This document shows positions 7,741-16,014 of a stretch of 64,000 nt of DNA, piece after piece. The notes under the pieces are model-generated. The model ran no database searches and had not been told where the DNA came from. It worked only from the letters and a program-made list of their open reading frames with translations. The stretch comes from Sphingomonas prati (GTDB taxonomy: Bacteria > Pseudomonadota > Alphaproteobacteria > Sphingomonadales > Sphingomonadaceae). Numbering within the stretch: the stretch's first letter is position 1; each line of letters begins with the position of its first letter. The stretch spans positions 1-64,000 of the forward strand of contig NZ_BMJP01000005.1 in assembly GCF_014643515.1 (NCBI RefSeq), written 5' to 3'. A program made the position numbers and the translations under genes.

Positions 7741-8334
7741 TCAAACCAACCCCTCCTCACGCATCGCCTGCTGCACCGAATCCCGCGCGCCAAGCCGGTT
7801 GAAATGCGCCATCACCTGCGGCGGCAGTTCGATATCGAACTTGTTCACCGCCCAGTTCATCGTCACGAACAGGTAGCAATCCGCCACCGTGAACATGTCC
7901 CCGGCAACGTAAGCATTCTCGGTCAGCATCGTCTCGATCAGCGCGTACCGCTTGGTCAGCATCTTGCGCGCCTCATCCCGCTCCAGCTCGCTGGCGTTCG
8001 GGTTAAAGAACGGCTTGAAGTTCTTGTGCAGCTCGCCCGCGATATAGGACGTCGCCTCGATCACGCGGTACCGCCCGATCCCGTCCGCCGGCATCAGCGT
8101 TCCGGAAGTATCCGCGATCCAGTTCAGGATCGCCATATTCTCGGTCAGCACGGTCCCGTCGTCCAGCGCGATCGCCGGCACATATCCCTTCGGATTGACC
8201 GCCAGATAATCCGCCCCGTCCTCGGTCGTCTTCGCCTTCAGGTCGACCCTGACCAGCTCATAGGCCATCCCCGCCTCGATCAACGCGATATGATCGGCCA
8301 TGGCGCAGGTCGCCGGCGTGTAGAAAAGCTTCAT
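7741..8334 (-). CDS. Glutathione S-transferase family protein (GstA-like)
   Basis: The product has 197 residues with the thioredoxin-fold start MKLFYTPATCAMADHIALIE, a substrate-loop NPKGYVPAIALDDG, TENMAILNWIA, and an all-helical C-terminal half. GSTs conjugate glutathione to electrophiles in the cytoplasm. The cysteine in the N-terminal motif and the GYVPAI element resemble bacterial beta-class enzymes. The ATG at 8332-8334 has CAGGAGA upstream; the longer open frame to 8502 has no homology. It appears to be transcribed alone. Confidence 0.88.
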   Translation of the reverse strand: MKLFYTPATCAMADHIALIEAGMAYELVRVDLKAKTTEDGADYLAVNPKGYVPAIALDDGTVLTENMAILNWIADTSGTLMPADGIGRYRVIEATSYIAGELHKNFKPFFNPNASELERDEARKMLTKRYALIETMLTENAYVAGDMFTVADCYLFVTMNWAVNKFDIELPPQVMAHFNRLGARDSVQQAMREEGLV

Positions 8335-8517
8335 CGCAATCTCCTGTGGTGGGCGGCGATCGCCCCTCGCCATCGTAACGCTGCCGAACCCGCTGCGATC
8401 CGTGCACATGCCTCGCCGGCCCGCCCGCGCCGAATGCCCACTACCGATCGCAACGTGGACACCACCACAAACGACCCCGCTCATGCTCGGGTGCCGCCCC
8501 ATGTCTGCTCTTGCTGC

Positions 8518-8859
8518 TTAGCTGCCGTTCCAACGAACTGTCTTTGCAACCATCCAAAGGTGGAAAAACTGTGCTGCAAGCAACGTCGTTCCGAGCGCGA
8601 TGAACGACGGGATCACCATGCCCTCCTGACCGAGCCGGGGCCGCGTGTTGGAAAGCAGGACACCGACGCCAACGAGCATGAGAATTGACAGTGCGGGAAT
8701 GAATGCAAGCGCCATCCAGCGTGGGGCGGACCAAGTTACTTCGCCGTCTAGCCACCACTGCATCGGCAATCGATCTTCACTTCGAAAACGCGCCTCGGCA
8801 CGAAGCGCGACGCCGCAAAGCACCAAGCCGAAAAAGATGCCGATCAGCACTATCGTCAT
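8518..8859 (-). CDS. Small membrane protein, DUF1648-like
   Basis: The product has 113 residues with three hydrophobic segments (about 2-20, 47-70 and 80-105). The stretch RLPMQWWLDGEVTWSAPRW resembles the DUF1648 signature in which a P-x-H/Q-W segment follows the first membrane helix. Function is unknown; related SdpI-type proteins contribute to bacteriocin immunity, but that cannot be claimed here. The ATG at 8857-8859 has GGGAGGTGG upstream. The gene is isolated on its strand. Confidence 0.55.
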   Translation of the reverse strand: MTIVLIGIFFGLVLCGVALRAEARFRSEDRLPMQWWLDGEVTWSAPRWMALAFIPALSILMLVGVGVLLSNTRPRLGQEGMVIPSFIALGTTLLAAQFFHLWMVAKTVRWNGS

Positions 8860-8982
8860 AGACCACCTCCCGATGATCCCAAAATAACGCAATCCCTGAG
8901 GTCTGCAATTGGGCGATACCGGACCTTCCACATCCAGCGACCCGCCTTACCTGAACAGAGACCCCCGTAAGCCGGCGCGCTC

Positions 8983-9804
8983 TCAAACCGCCCTTCCAGC
9001 CCGCCCCGCCAACTCCACCACATACTGCCAGGCCACCCGCCCGGACCGCCCCCCGCGCATCGTCGCCCAGGCCACCGCCTCGCCCGGATCGAACGCCAGC
9101 CCCAGCCGCTCGGCATAGCCCGCCACCATTGCCAGATACATGGCCTGGTCCGCCACATGGAACCCCAGGCTCAGCCCGAACCGGTCGGCCAGCGCCAGCC
9201 GGTCGTCCACCACGTCGCGCGCGTTCACCGCGGCGTCCTGCTCGGCCATGTCGCGCGGCACGATATGCCGGCGGTTCGCGGTCACATACACGCGCACATT
9301 GTCCGGCCGCGCCTCCGCCCCGCCCTCCAGCAACGACCGCAGCAGCCGCGGCGCCCCCAGATCGGCATCGAACCCCAGATCGTCCACGAACAGCACGAAC
9401 GCGCGGCCCACCCCCGCCAGCCGGTCGAACAACGCCGGCAACGTCGCGATCCGGTCCCCCGCCACCTCGACCAGCGCGATGTCCAGCCCCTCGCCCTGCA
9501 AGGCCCCCACGCTCGCCTTCACCACCGCCGACTTGCCCGATCCACGCGCGCCCCACAGCAGCACGTCGTGCGCCGCATGGCCCTCCGCCAGCCGCCGGCC
9601 ATTCTCGACCAGCGCCGCTTTCTGCGCGTCGATCCCGACCAGCGCCGCCAGCGGCAACGGCGCGAACGCCCGCGCCGCGACCAGTGCGCCCGCCCGCCAG
9701 ACATAGGCCGGGTGCGCCGCCGCATCCGCCGACACGGGCGGGGCCGGGGCCAGCCGTTCCAGCGCCGCCGCGATCCGCTCCACCGTGCTCGTCTCGATCT
9801 CCAT
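8983..9804 (-). CDS. DUF815-family AAA ATPase
   Basis: This 273-residue P-loop protein matches the DUF815 layout. An N-terminal helical segment is followed by LVGIDAQKAALVENGRRLAE, Walker A GARGSGKSAVVK and Walker B FVLFVDDLGF. The family hallmark VYVTANRRHIVPRDM comes next, then a sensor-2/lid region ending in the predicted helix VAWQYVVELAGRAGRA. The cellular role of DUF815 proteins is not established. It is separated from the divergent SCP2 gene by about 130 bases. Confidence 0.85.
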   Translation of the reverse strand: MEIETSTVERIAAALERLAPAPPVSADAAAHPAYVWRAGALVAARAFAPLPLAALVGIDAQKAALVENGRRLAEGHAAHDVLLWGARGSGKSAVVKASVGALQGEGLDIALVEVAGDRIATLPALFDRLAGVGRAFVLFVDDLGFDADLGAPRLLRSLLEGGAEARPDNVRVYVTANRRHIVPRDMAEQDAAVNARDVVDDRLALADRFGLSLGFHVADQAMYLAMVAGYAERLGLAFDPGEAVAWATMRGGRSGRVAWQYVVELAGRAGRAV

Positions 9805-9933
9805 CCGTCGCTCCCGTCCGCCGTTCCCGAACGGCGCCTACACCACGCGACAGATCGCACCATCCCTAACCACACCGCTTGACGTGCGCGTCAAGCCGGC
9901 TATCGCGGTGCCGCTATCTCAAGGGAGCCCATC

Positions 9934-10233
9934 ATGACCAAGTCCGACATGGCCGCCAAGTTCGCATCCGCCGACGCGTTCGTCGCCGGCAAGAAGGTGA
10001 AGATCGATTTCGGCCCCGAAGGCGTCATCATGCTCGACGGCGTCGACCGTCAGGTGACCGAATCCGACGGCGACGCCGACTCCACCGTGAAGGTGTCGTG
10101 GGAAGATTGGCAGGCGCTCGCCGGCGGCACGCTCAACCCGATGACCGCGTTCATGTCGGGCAAGCTCAAGGTCGAAGGCGACATGTCCGTCGCGATGCAG
10201 CTGCAGAGCGTGCTCGGCAAGATCGGCGGCTGA
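9934..10233 (+). CDS. SCP2 sterol-binding-domain protein
   Basis: This 99-residue protein is a single SCP2-type lipid-binding domain: KKVKIDFGPEGVIMLDG, then FMSGKLKVEGDMSVAMQLQS, the conserved end of the domain. Such proteins bind acyl chains or sterol-like lipids. The next two genes are PaaI-type acyl-CoA thioesterases spaced by 4 bases and by an ATGA overlap, so the three probably form one operon handling acyl-CoA or lipid intermediates. The start has an AGGGAG sequence upstream. Confidence 0.85.
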   Translation: MTKSDMAAKFASADAFVAGKKVKIDFGPEGVIMLDGVDRQVTESDGDADSTVKVSWEDWQALAGGTLNPMTAFMSGKLKVEGDMSVAMQLQSVLGKIGG

Positions 10234-10237
10234 TCCC

Positions 10238-10690
10238 GTGGCGGACCGCGCCGATCTGGTCGCCGGTACGGCGTTCGATCCGGCGCGGTTCGCACGGCTC
10301 CTGTCCGGTCTCGGCCACAACGCGCTGCTCGGCCTCGGCTACGCGGCGCACGGCCCGGACTGGATGGAGCTGCAGCTGCCTTATGCCGACAGGCTGGTCG
10401 GCGATCCCGACACCGGCGTCATCGCCTCCGGGCCGATCGTGTCGCTGATGGACATGGCGACCAGCATGGCGGTGTGGACGCGCGTCGCGAACTTCGTGCC
10501 GCTCGCCACGCTCGACCTGCGCGTCGACTATCTCCGCCCCGCGGTGCCCGGCCGCACCGTCACCGGCCACGGCGAATGCTACCGCCTCACCCGCCGCATC
10601 GCCTTCGTCCGCGGCCAGGCCCACGACGGCGACCCCGCCGACCCCATCGCCCACGTCGCCGGCACCTTCATGTTCACCGACGCCGCATGA
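10238..10690 (+). CDS. PaaI-family hotdog thioesterase 1
   Basis: The product has 150 residues with a hotdog fold. ASGPIVSLMDMATSMAVW corresponds to the HGG-x-x-x-x-L-x-D helix of PaaI proteins, and ATLDLRVDYLRPAVPGRTV is the following strand pair. The glycine pair usually seen after His is replaced by SGP. It probably hydrolyses acyl-CoA thioesters. The start is GTG at 10238-10240, four bases after the SCP2 stop. Its stop overlaps the start of the next thioesterase. Confidence 0.85.
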   Translation: MADRADLVAGTAFDPARFARLLSGLGHNALLGLGYAAHGPDWMELQLPYADRLVGDPDTGVIASGPIVSLMDMATSMAVWTRVANFVPLATLDLRVDYLRPAVPGRTVTGHGECYRLTRRIAFVRGQAHDGDPADPIAHVAGTFMFTDAA

Positions 10691-11073
10691 CAGCACTCCC
10701 ACCCTACGCGCAGCTGCTCGGCCTCACGATCGATCAGGACGTGACCAGCGACCGCCCCCCGCGGCTCGTCATGCCCCCGGCCGACCACCTCGCCGGCCGC
10801 CCCGGCTTTCTGCACGGCGGCGCCCTCTCCGGCCTCCTCGAAATGGCCGCCATCCTCGCCGCCCGCCACACTTTCGGCGACGAACCGGTCGCCATCAAAC
10901 CCATCGGCATGACGGTCGACTTCCTCCGCGGCGCCCGCTTCGCCCCCACCTACGCCCGCGGCCACCTCGTCCGAAACGGCGCCCGCATCGCCGCCGTCAC
11001 CGTCGAAGCCTGGCAAGACGACGAAACCAAACCCGTCGCCACCGCCCGCATGAACCTGTCGCTGACGCGCTGA
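10687..11073 (+). CDS. PaaI-family hotdog thioesterase 2
   Basis: The product has 128 residues. It keeps the canonical motif GFLHGGALSGLLEMAA, with VAIKPIGMTVDFLRGARF as the substrate-side strands, so it is more typical than its upstream neighbour. The ATG at 10687 overlaps the preceding TGA (ATGA), implying translational coupling. Two adjacent divergent hotdog genes may encode a heteromeric thioesterase; that is inference. A large palindromic repeat follows directly after the stop. Confidence 0.86.
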   Translation: MTALPPYAQLLGLTIDQDVTSDRPPRLVMPPADHLAGRPGFLHGGALSGLLEMAAILAARHTFGDEPVAIKPIGMTVDFLRGARFAPTYARGHLVRNGARIAAVTVEAWQDDETKPVATARMNLSLTR

Positions 11074-11124
11074 GGCGGGCCGTCGTCGCGGGCCGGGCAA
11101 CTTACCCCCTATCCCCCACCCCCA

Positions 11125-11190
11125 CCCCGTTTGGTTCGAGCTTGTCGAGAACTCAGCGCTGGGTTCTCGACAGGCTCGAACCAAACGGGG
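11125..11190. repeat. GTTTGGTTCGAG palindromic repeat, copy 2 (complete)
   Basis: This is a long inverted repeat with arms beginning CCCCGTTTGGTTCGAGCTTG, separated by a short centre near 11153-11162. It lies just after the thioesterase operon and could act as a transcript-end hairpin, although no T-run follows. Confidence 0.85.
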
Positions 11191-11233
11191 TGGTTGCGTG
11201 GTTCATGGGGCTCCACACCCCCCACACCCGTCC

Positions 11234-11280
11234 ATCCCGAGCGAAGTCGAGGGACCTCTTCGAGCGCAGTCGAGAAGCCG
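11234..11280. repeat. TCCCGAGCGAAGTCGAG repeat, copy 2
   Basis: The unit TCCCGAGCGAAGTCGAGGGA is followed by TTCGAGCGCAGTCGAGAAG. It lies 44 bases after the palindrome at 11125. Confidence 0.8.
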
Positions 11281-11300
11281 ACCCCGCCCCAGACGCACCC

Positions 11301-11810
11301 TCACCTCACCAAAGAACAAACCATCAGATCATCCTCATCTTCATGGTTGCCCACCATGAACGTGTACCGCCCCACCCGCTTAAACCCGTTGCGCTCATAA
11401 AACCGCCGCGCGCGGTGGTTGTCGACATAGACCGACAGCACCACCGCCGCCGCCCCCCGCGCCGCCGCGGTCGCCATCGCGCGGTCGAGCAAGGCCTGCC
11501 CCGCCCCGCTCCCCTGCGCATCCGCCAGCAGGTACAGCTGCCGCAACTCCAGCGCCGTCCCCTCGACCTCGACAGGCAACGTCAAAGGCCCGGCCTTCGC
11601 ATAGCCCAGGATCCGCTCGTCGTGCTCGGCGACGTGAAACACCAACGCAGGATCTGCCAGCTCCGTCGCCCAGCGCTCCGCCCCGAACCCGCCCAGGAAC
11701 AGCGCCAGGTCCTCCGCCGCATACAGATGCCCGAACGTCGCGACGAAGCTCGTCTCGAACAGCGCCGCGACCGCCGCCGCATCGGCCGGCCCACCTAATC
11801 GATAGTCCAT
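11301..11810 (-). CDS. GNAT-family N-acetyltransferase
   Basis: The product has 169 residues. ELRQLYLLADAQGSGAGQAL is the strand and acetyl-CoA-binding loop (R/Q-x-x-G-x-G/A type), and VVLSVYVDNHRARRFYERNG is the conserved C-terminal half. It transfers an acetyl group from acetyl-CoA to an unknown amine. The start at 11808-11810 is preferred over the longer frame to 11849 because that extension would run through the typA terminator hairpin. It lies directly downstream of typA on the same strand, but a terminator separates them. Confidence 0.85.
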   Translation of the reverse strand: MDYRLGGPADAAAVAALFETSFVATFGHLYAAEDLALFLGGFGAERWATELADPALVFHVAEHDERILGYAKAGPLTLPVEVEGTALELRQLYLLADAQGSGAGQALLDRAMATAAARGAAAVVLSVYVDNHRARRFYERNGFKRVGRYTFMVGNHEDEDDLMVCSLVR

Positions 11811-11825
11811 CGCCGTCACCCCAAA

Positions 11826-11865
11826 GCAAAAGGGGCCGCCGTCCCGCATGGAACGACGACCCCTT
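11826..11865 (-). terminator. Rho-independent terminator of typA
   Basis: On the minus-strand RNA, AAGGGGUCGUCGUUCC pairs with GGGACGGCGGCCCCUU over 16 bp (three G-U wobbles) around a 4-base AUGC loop. A short U-run follows (CCCCUUUUGC). It starts about 20 bases after the typA stop. Confidence 0.85.
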
Positions 11866-11886
11866 GTCAGAACAAGAGCCTGAAGA

Positions 11887-13728
11887 TCAGGCGGCCTTGG
11901 ACCGCGAAGCGCGCTTGCGCTCGTTCGGGTCCAGGTGGCGCTTGCGCAGCCGGATCGACTTCGGCGTCACTTCGACCATCTCGTCGTCGTCGATGTAGGC
12001 GATGGCCTGCTCCAGCGTCGCGCGCTTGGGCGGGCTCAGCCGGACCTGGTCGTCCTTGCCGCCGCTCGCGCGGAAGTTGGTCAGCGCCTTGGTCTTCATC
12101 GGGTTGACCTCGAGGTCGTCCGTCTTGGCGTTCTCGCCGACGATCATGCCCTCGTACAGCTGCTCGCCGTGACCGATGAACAGGATGCCGCGCTCCTCGA
12201 GCGGACCCAGCGCATAGTTGTTCGCTTCGCCCGTGCCGTTGGAGATCAGCACGCCGTTCTTGCGGCCTTCGATCGTGCCCTTGTGCGGCCCGTACTTCTC
12301 GAACAGCCGGTTCATGATGCCCGTACCGCGCGTGTCGGACAGGAATTCACCGTGATAGCCGATCATCCCGCGCGACGGTGCGGAGAAGGTGATGCGCGTC
12401 TTGCCGCCGGTCGATGGCCGCATGTCGGTCATCTCCGCCTTGCGCAGGTTCATCTTCTCGACGACCGTACCCGAATGCTCGTCGTCCACGTCGATGATGA
12501 CGGTCTCGTACGGCTCGGTCTTGTTGCCGTTCTCGTCCTCGGCGAACAGCACGCGCGGGCGCGAAATGCCCAGCTCGAACCCTTCGCGGCGCATCGTCTC
12601 GATCAGCACGCCCAGCTGCAACTCGCCGCGGCCCGCGACTTCGAAGCTGTCCTTGTCGGATGCCTCGACGACCTTGACGGCCACATTGCTCTCGGCTTCG
12701 CGCATCAGGCGGTCACGGATCATCCGCGACGTCACCTTGGTGCCCTCACGCCCCGCCATCGGCGAATCGTTCACGGCAAAACGCATCGACAGCGTGGGCG
12801 GATCGATCGGCTGCGCGTGCAGCGGCTCGGACACCGTGATGTCGGCGATCGTGTCGGCCACGGTCGCGATCGACAGGCCGGCCAGCGAGATGATGTCGCC
12901 TGCCTTGGCCTCTTCGACCGGCACGCGCTCAAGCCCGCGATACGACATGATCTTGGACGCGCGGCCCGTTTCGATGATCTTGCCGTCGTTGTTCAGCGCG
13001 TGGATCGGCTGGTTGATCTTGATCGTGCCGCTGTTGACGCGACCCGTCAGCACGCGGCCGAGGAAGTTGTCGCGGTCGAGCAGAGTGACCAGGAACGTGA
13101 ACGGCACGTCCTCCACTTCCACCTTCGGCGCGGGCACATGCTTCACGATCGTCTCGAACATCGGGATCAGCGTGCCTTCGCGCGCGTCCATGTCCGTCGA
13201 TGCGTAGCCGTTGCGGCCCGACGCGTAGAGCACCGGGAAATCGAGCTGCTCGTCATTGGCGTCGAGCGAGACGAACAGGTCGAACACCTCGTCCAGCACT
13301 TCCTGGATGCGCGCGTCGGCGCGGTCGACCTTGTTCACGACCACGATCGGCTTCAGGCCGAGCGCCAGCGCCTTGCCCGTCACGAACTTGGTCTGCGGCA
13401 TCGCGCCTTCGGAGGAATCGACCAGCAGGACGACGCCGTCGACCATGCTCAGGATGCGCTCCACCTCGCCGCCGAAATCGGCGTGGCCGGGCGTGTCGAC
13501 GATGTTGATGCGGATGCTCTCGCTGGCACCCGGCGGGGTCCAGTCGACCGAGGTCGGCTTGGCCAGGATCGTGATGCCACGCTCCTTTTCCAGGTCGTTG
13601 CTGTCCATCGCGCGCTCTTCGATGCGCTGGTTGTCGCGGAAGGTGCCGGACTGGCGGAACAGCTGGTCGACCAGCGTGGTCTTGCCATGATCGACGTGCG
13701 CGATGATGGCCACGTTGCGGAGGCTCAT
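11887..13728 (-). CDS. typA: Ribosome-associated GTPase TypA/BipA
   Basis: This 613-residue translational GTPase is full length for the family. The N-terminal G domain shows IAHVDHGKTTLVDQLFRQSG, the switch region ERGITILAK, DTPGHADFGGEVERI and NKVDRADAR. EF-G-like domains follow, then the TypA-specific C-terminal domain ending in a basic tail (RKRHLDPNERKRASRSKAA). TypA binds the 70S ribosome at the factor site and assists 50S assembly and growth under stress or cold. It is a single gene with its own terminator. Confidence 0.97.
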   Translation of the reverse strand: MSLRNVAIIAHVDHGKTTLVDQLFRQSGTFRDNQRIEERAMDSNDLEKERGITILAKPTSVDWTPPGASESIRINIVDTPGHADFGGEVERILSMVDGVVLLVDSSEGAMPQTKFVTGKALALGLKPIVVVNKVDRADARIQEVLDEVFDLFVSLDANDEQLDFPVLYASGRNGYASTDMDAREGTLIPMFETIVKHVPAPKVEVEDVPFTFLVTLLDRDNFLGRVLTGRVNSGTIKINQPIHALNNDGKIIETGRASKIMSYRGLERVPVEEAKAGDIISLAGLSIATVADTIADITVSEPLHAQPIDPPTLSMRFAVNDSPMAGREGTKVTSRMIRDRLMREAESNVAVKVVEASDKDSFEVAGRGELQLGVLIETMRREGFELGISRPRVLFAEDENGNKTEPYETVIIDVDDEHSGTVVEKMNLRKAEMTDMRPSTGGKTRITFSAPSRGMIGYHGEFLSDTRGTGIMNRLFEKYGPHKGTIEGRKNGVLISNGTGEANNYALGPLEERGILFIGHGEQLYEGMIVGENAKTDDLEVNPMKTKALTNFRASGGKDDQVRLSPPKRATLEQAIAYIDDDEMVEVTPKSIRLRKRHLDPNERKRASRSKAA

Positions 13729-13850
13729 GGATTATCCTGAAAACGAGAAATGATCGGGGCGGCGCATAGCCGAAAAGCGCCGCAGCGCAAAGGTGTGTTG
13801 TTTCGGACAAGATATAAAGCCTTCCACACCAACGGAACGACCCTTCTTCC

Positions 13851-13884
13851 CCCCTCCCTTTCAAGGGAGGGGCCGGGGGTGGGT
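13851..13884. repeat. G/C-rich palindrome, intact copy
   Basis: CCCCTCCCTTTCAAGGGAGGGG is followed by CCGGGGGTGGGT, between typA and the telA-like gene. It shows what the interrupted copy at 7572-7692 would look like without the 86-bp element. Confidence 0.8.
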
Positions 13885-14026
13885 TCAACCTCTCCCCACG
13901 AGATGCCCACGCAGCCAAAACAAACGCCCAGAACCACGAACACCGTATTACCCAAGCATCACACTTGATCCGCCCCACCAACACGTCCATCCTGCCCCCA
14001 GGCCCATCGATAAGGACAGGCACGAA

Positions 14027-15241
14027 ATGGCGACGGCAGCCCCCCCCGATGCGACCCGCGGCGCGGAACCCGATCTGGTGCTGCAACCCCCGCCCCCCGT
14101 CCGCGCGGTCACCGCCGAACGCGCCGCGGGTCTGGTCCCCCTCGACGACACGCAACGCGGCCAGCTGAACGAAAAGGTCGACGGCTTCGTCGCCAAGCTC
14201 GTCGCCGCCGACGCCAACAGCCCGGAGTTCGGCGCACAGGTCGACGCCATCACCAACATGGGCCGGCGCGAGATCGCCGAGGCCGCGGGCCAGTCCAACC
14301 GCTTCCTCGACCGCCCGGTCCGCGCGATGGACAAGGACGGATCGGTCGGCACCGACCTGGCCGAACTGCGCCGCACGATCGAGGATCTCGATCCCGGCCG
14401 CCACGCCATGGCCCCGCGCAAGCTGTTCGGGCTGATCCCGTTCGGCAACAGCATGAAGAACTATTTCGACGGCTACAAAAGCGCCCAGACCCACATCGCC
14501 GCGATCCTGGCCCGCCTCGCCTCCGGCAAGGACGAACTGCTCAAGGACAATGCCGCGATCGACGTCGAACGCCAGACGCTCTGGGCCGCGATGGGCCGGC
14601 TGGAACAGATGATCCACATCTCCCGCGCGCTCGACGCCCGGCTGGAGGACACCGCCGCGGAGCTGGAGATCAGCGACCCCGCAAAGGCGAAAGCGATCAA
14701 GGAAACCGCGCTGTTCTACGTCCGGCAGCGCAGCACCGACCTGCTGACCCAGATGGCGGTCACGGTGCAGGGCTATCTCGCGCTTGATCTGGTGAAGAAG
14801 AACAATGTCGAGCTGGTGAAGGGCGTCGACCGCGCGTCGACCACCACGGTCGCCGCGCTGCGCACCGCGGTGACGGTGGCGCAGGCGATGACCGCGCAGA
14901 AGCTGGTACTGGGGCAGATCACCGCGCTCAACACCACCACCGCCAACATCATCGACAGCACGGGCGAACTGCTCCGCACCCAGACGGCGACGATCCATCA
15001 ACAGGCCGCCGCCTCCACCATCCCGCTCGAAACACTGAAACGCGCGTTCCAGAACATCTACACCACGATGGACACGATCGACGCGTTCAAGGTGCAGGCG
15101 CTGTCCTCGATGAAACAGACAGTCGACGTCCTGACCGACGAGGTCGATAAATCCCGTGGGTACATCGCGCGAGCGGAAGGCGCTCAGACGGCGTTCGCGG
15201 GCTCAACCACCACCCCCGACCCGTTCCGCCTGGATCGCTGA
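14027..15241 (+). CDS. TelA-family toxic-anion-resistance-like protein
   Basis: The product has 404 residues, mostly helical. Family-typical stretches are AMDKDGSVGTDLAELRRTIE, KLFGLIPFGNSMKNYFDGYK and TTTVAALRTAVTVAQAMTAQ. TelA proteins were named for tellurite resistance linkage, but many are general envelope-stress proteins. The ATG at 14027 has AAGGACAGG upstream. The next gene begins one base after its stop. This TelA-plus-small-membrane-protein arrangement parallels the TelA/XpaC pairs of Firmicutes and proteobacteria. Confidence 0.85.
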   Translation: MATAAPPDATRGAEPDLVLQPPPPVRAVTAERAAGLVPLDDTQRGQLNEKVDGFVAKLVAADANSPEFGAQVDAITNMGRREIAEAAGQSNRFLDRPVRAMDKDGSVGTDLAELRRTIEDLDPGRHAMAPRKLFGLIPFGNSMKNYFDGYKSAQTHIAAILARLASGKDELLKDNAAIDVERQTLWAAMGRLEQMIHISRALDARLEDTAAELEISDPAKAKAIKETALFYVRQRSTDLLTQMAVTVQGYLALDLVKKNNVELVKGVDRASTTTVAALRTAVTVAQAMTAQKLVLGQITALNTTTANIIDSTGELLRTQTATIHQQAAASTIPLETLKRAFQNIYTTMDTIDAFKVQALSSMKQTVDVLTDEVDKSRGYIARAEGAQTAFAGSTTTPDPFRLDR

Positions 15242-15242
15242 C

Positions 15243-15947
15243 ATGCACGACAGCGACCGCGTGATGGAGAATGCCGACGCCGTCCTGCGGCGGGTGAGCG
15301 AGGGCAACCGCGCGCGCATCGCCCGCCGCCGCGCCCGCCGCCGCAGCCGGTTGGGTGCCACGTCGAAACGGCTCGCTCTCGTCACCGTCGCACTGCTGCT
15401 CCTCATGATCGGGGCGGGCATGGTCACGCCGATCGGCATCGGCGGCGCGATGCTTTTCGCGCTGGCCGCCGCGATCGCTTGGGCACTCGTGATCTTCGGC
15501 TCGGTCGAACCCGAGGCGCGCGTCGCCGACCTCGCCGCCCCCGACATCGCGCGGCTCCCCGCCCGCACCGAGAGCTGGCTCGAACAGCAACGCCCCGCAC
15601 TCCCCGCGCCCGCCATCACTTTGGTCGACGCGATCGGCTTGAAACTCGACACGCTCGCGCCCCAGCTCGCCACGCTCGATCCCGCCACGCCCGCTGCGGC
15701 CGACCTGCGCAAACTGATCGGCGAGGAACTGCCCGAACTCATCGCCGGCTACCGCCGTGTGCCCACCGCACTCCGCACCGGCGCCGCCCGCTCCGGCCTC
15801 AACCCGGACCGCCAGCTGCTCGACGGCCTCGCCGTGGTGGACGAGGAACTCGCCCGCATGGCCGAACGCATCGCCGACGGCGACCTCCACCGCCTCGCCA
15901 CGCAAGGCCGCTTCCTCGAACTCAAATATCGCGGTGAAGGGGGCTGA
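15243..15947 (+). CDS. Membrane protein paired with TelA (possible XpaC-like)
   Basis: The product has 234 residues. A very basic N-terminal region (about 17-38, rich in Arg) precedes two adjacent membrane helices (about 44-63 and 66-88). A cytoplasmic helical domain follows, with DLRKLIGEELPELIAGYRRV and LLDGLAVVDEELARMAERIA. It starts one base after the TelA stop, so the two are surely cotranscribed. XpaC-like identity is inferred from position and layout; I do not recognise a diagnostic motif. Confidence 0.6.
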   Translation: MHDSDRVMENADAVLRRVSEGNRARIARRRARRRSRLGATSKRLALVTVALLLLMIGAGMVTPIGIGGAMLFALAAAIAWALVIFGSVEPEARVADLAAPDIARLPARTESWLEQQRPALPAPAITLVDAIGLKLDTLAPQLATLDPATPAAADLRKLIGEELPELIAGYRRVPTALRTGAARSGLNPDRQLLDGLAVVDEELARMAERIADGDLHRLATQGRFLELKYRGEGG

Positions 15948-16014
15948 AACGGCGCTCCCGGTAAATCCCGAACCTGGTGGAAACTAATTAATCCGAACTC
16001 CCGTTAACTGATCT

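Noticed and set aside
11935-13740. 601-codon open frame antisense to typA
   Set aside because: It is a shadow of the strongly GC-biased third positions of typA; the translation is low-complexity, rich in Arg, His, Asp and Val, and has no family resemblance.
13253-15001. 582-codon open frame antisense to the TelA-like gene
   Set aside because: It spans two genes and a repeat-bearing spacer; coding evidence clearly favours typA and the TelA homologue.
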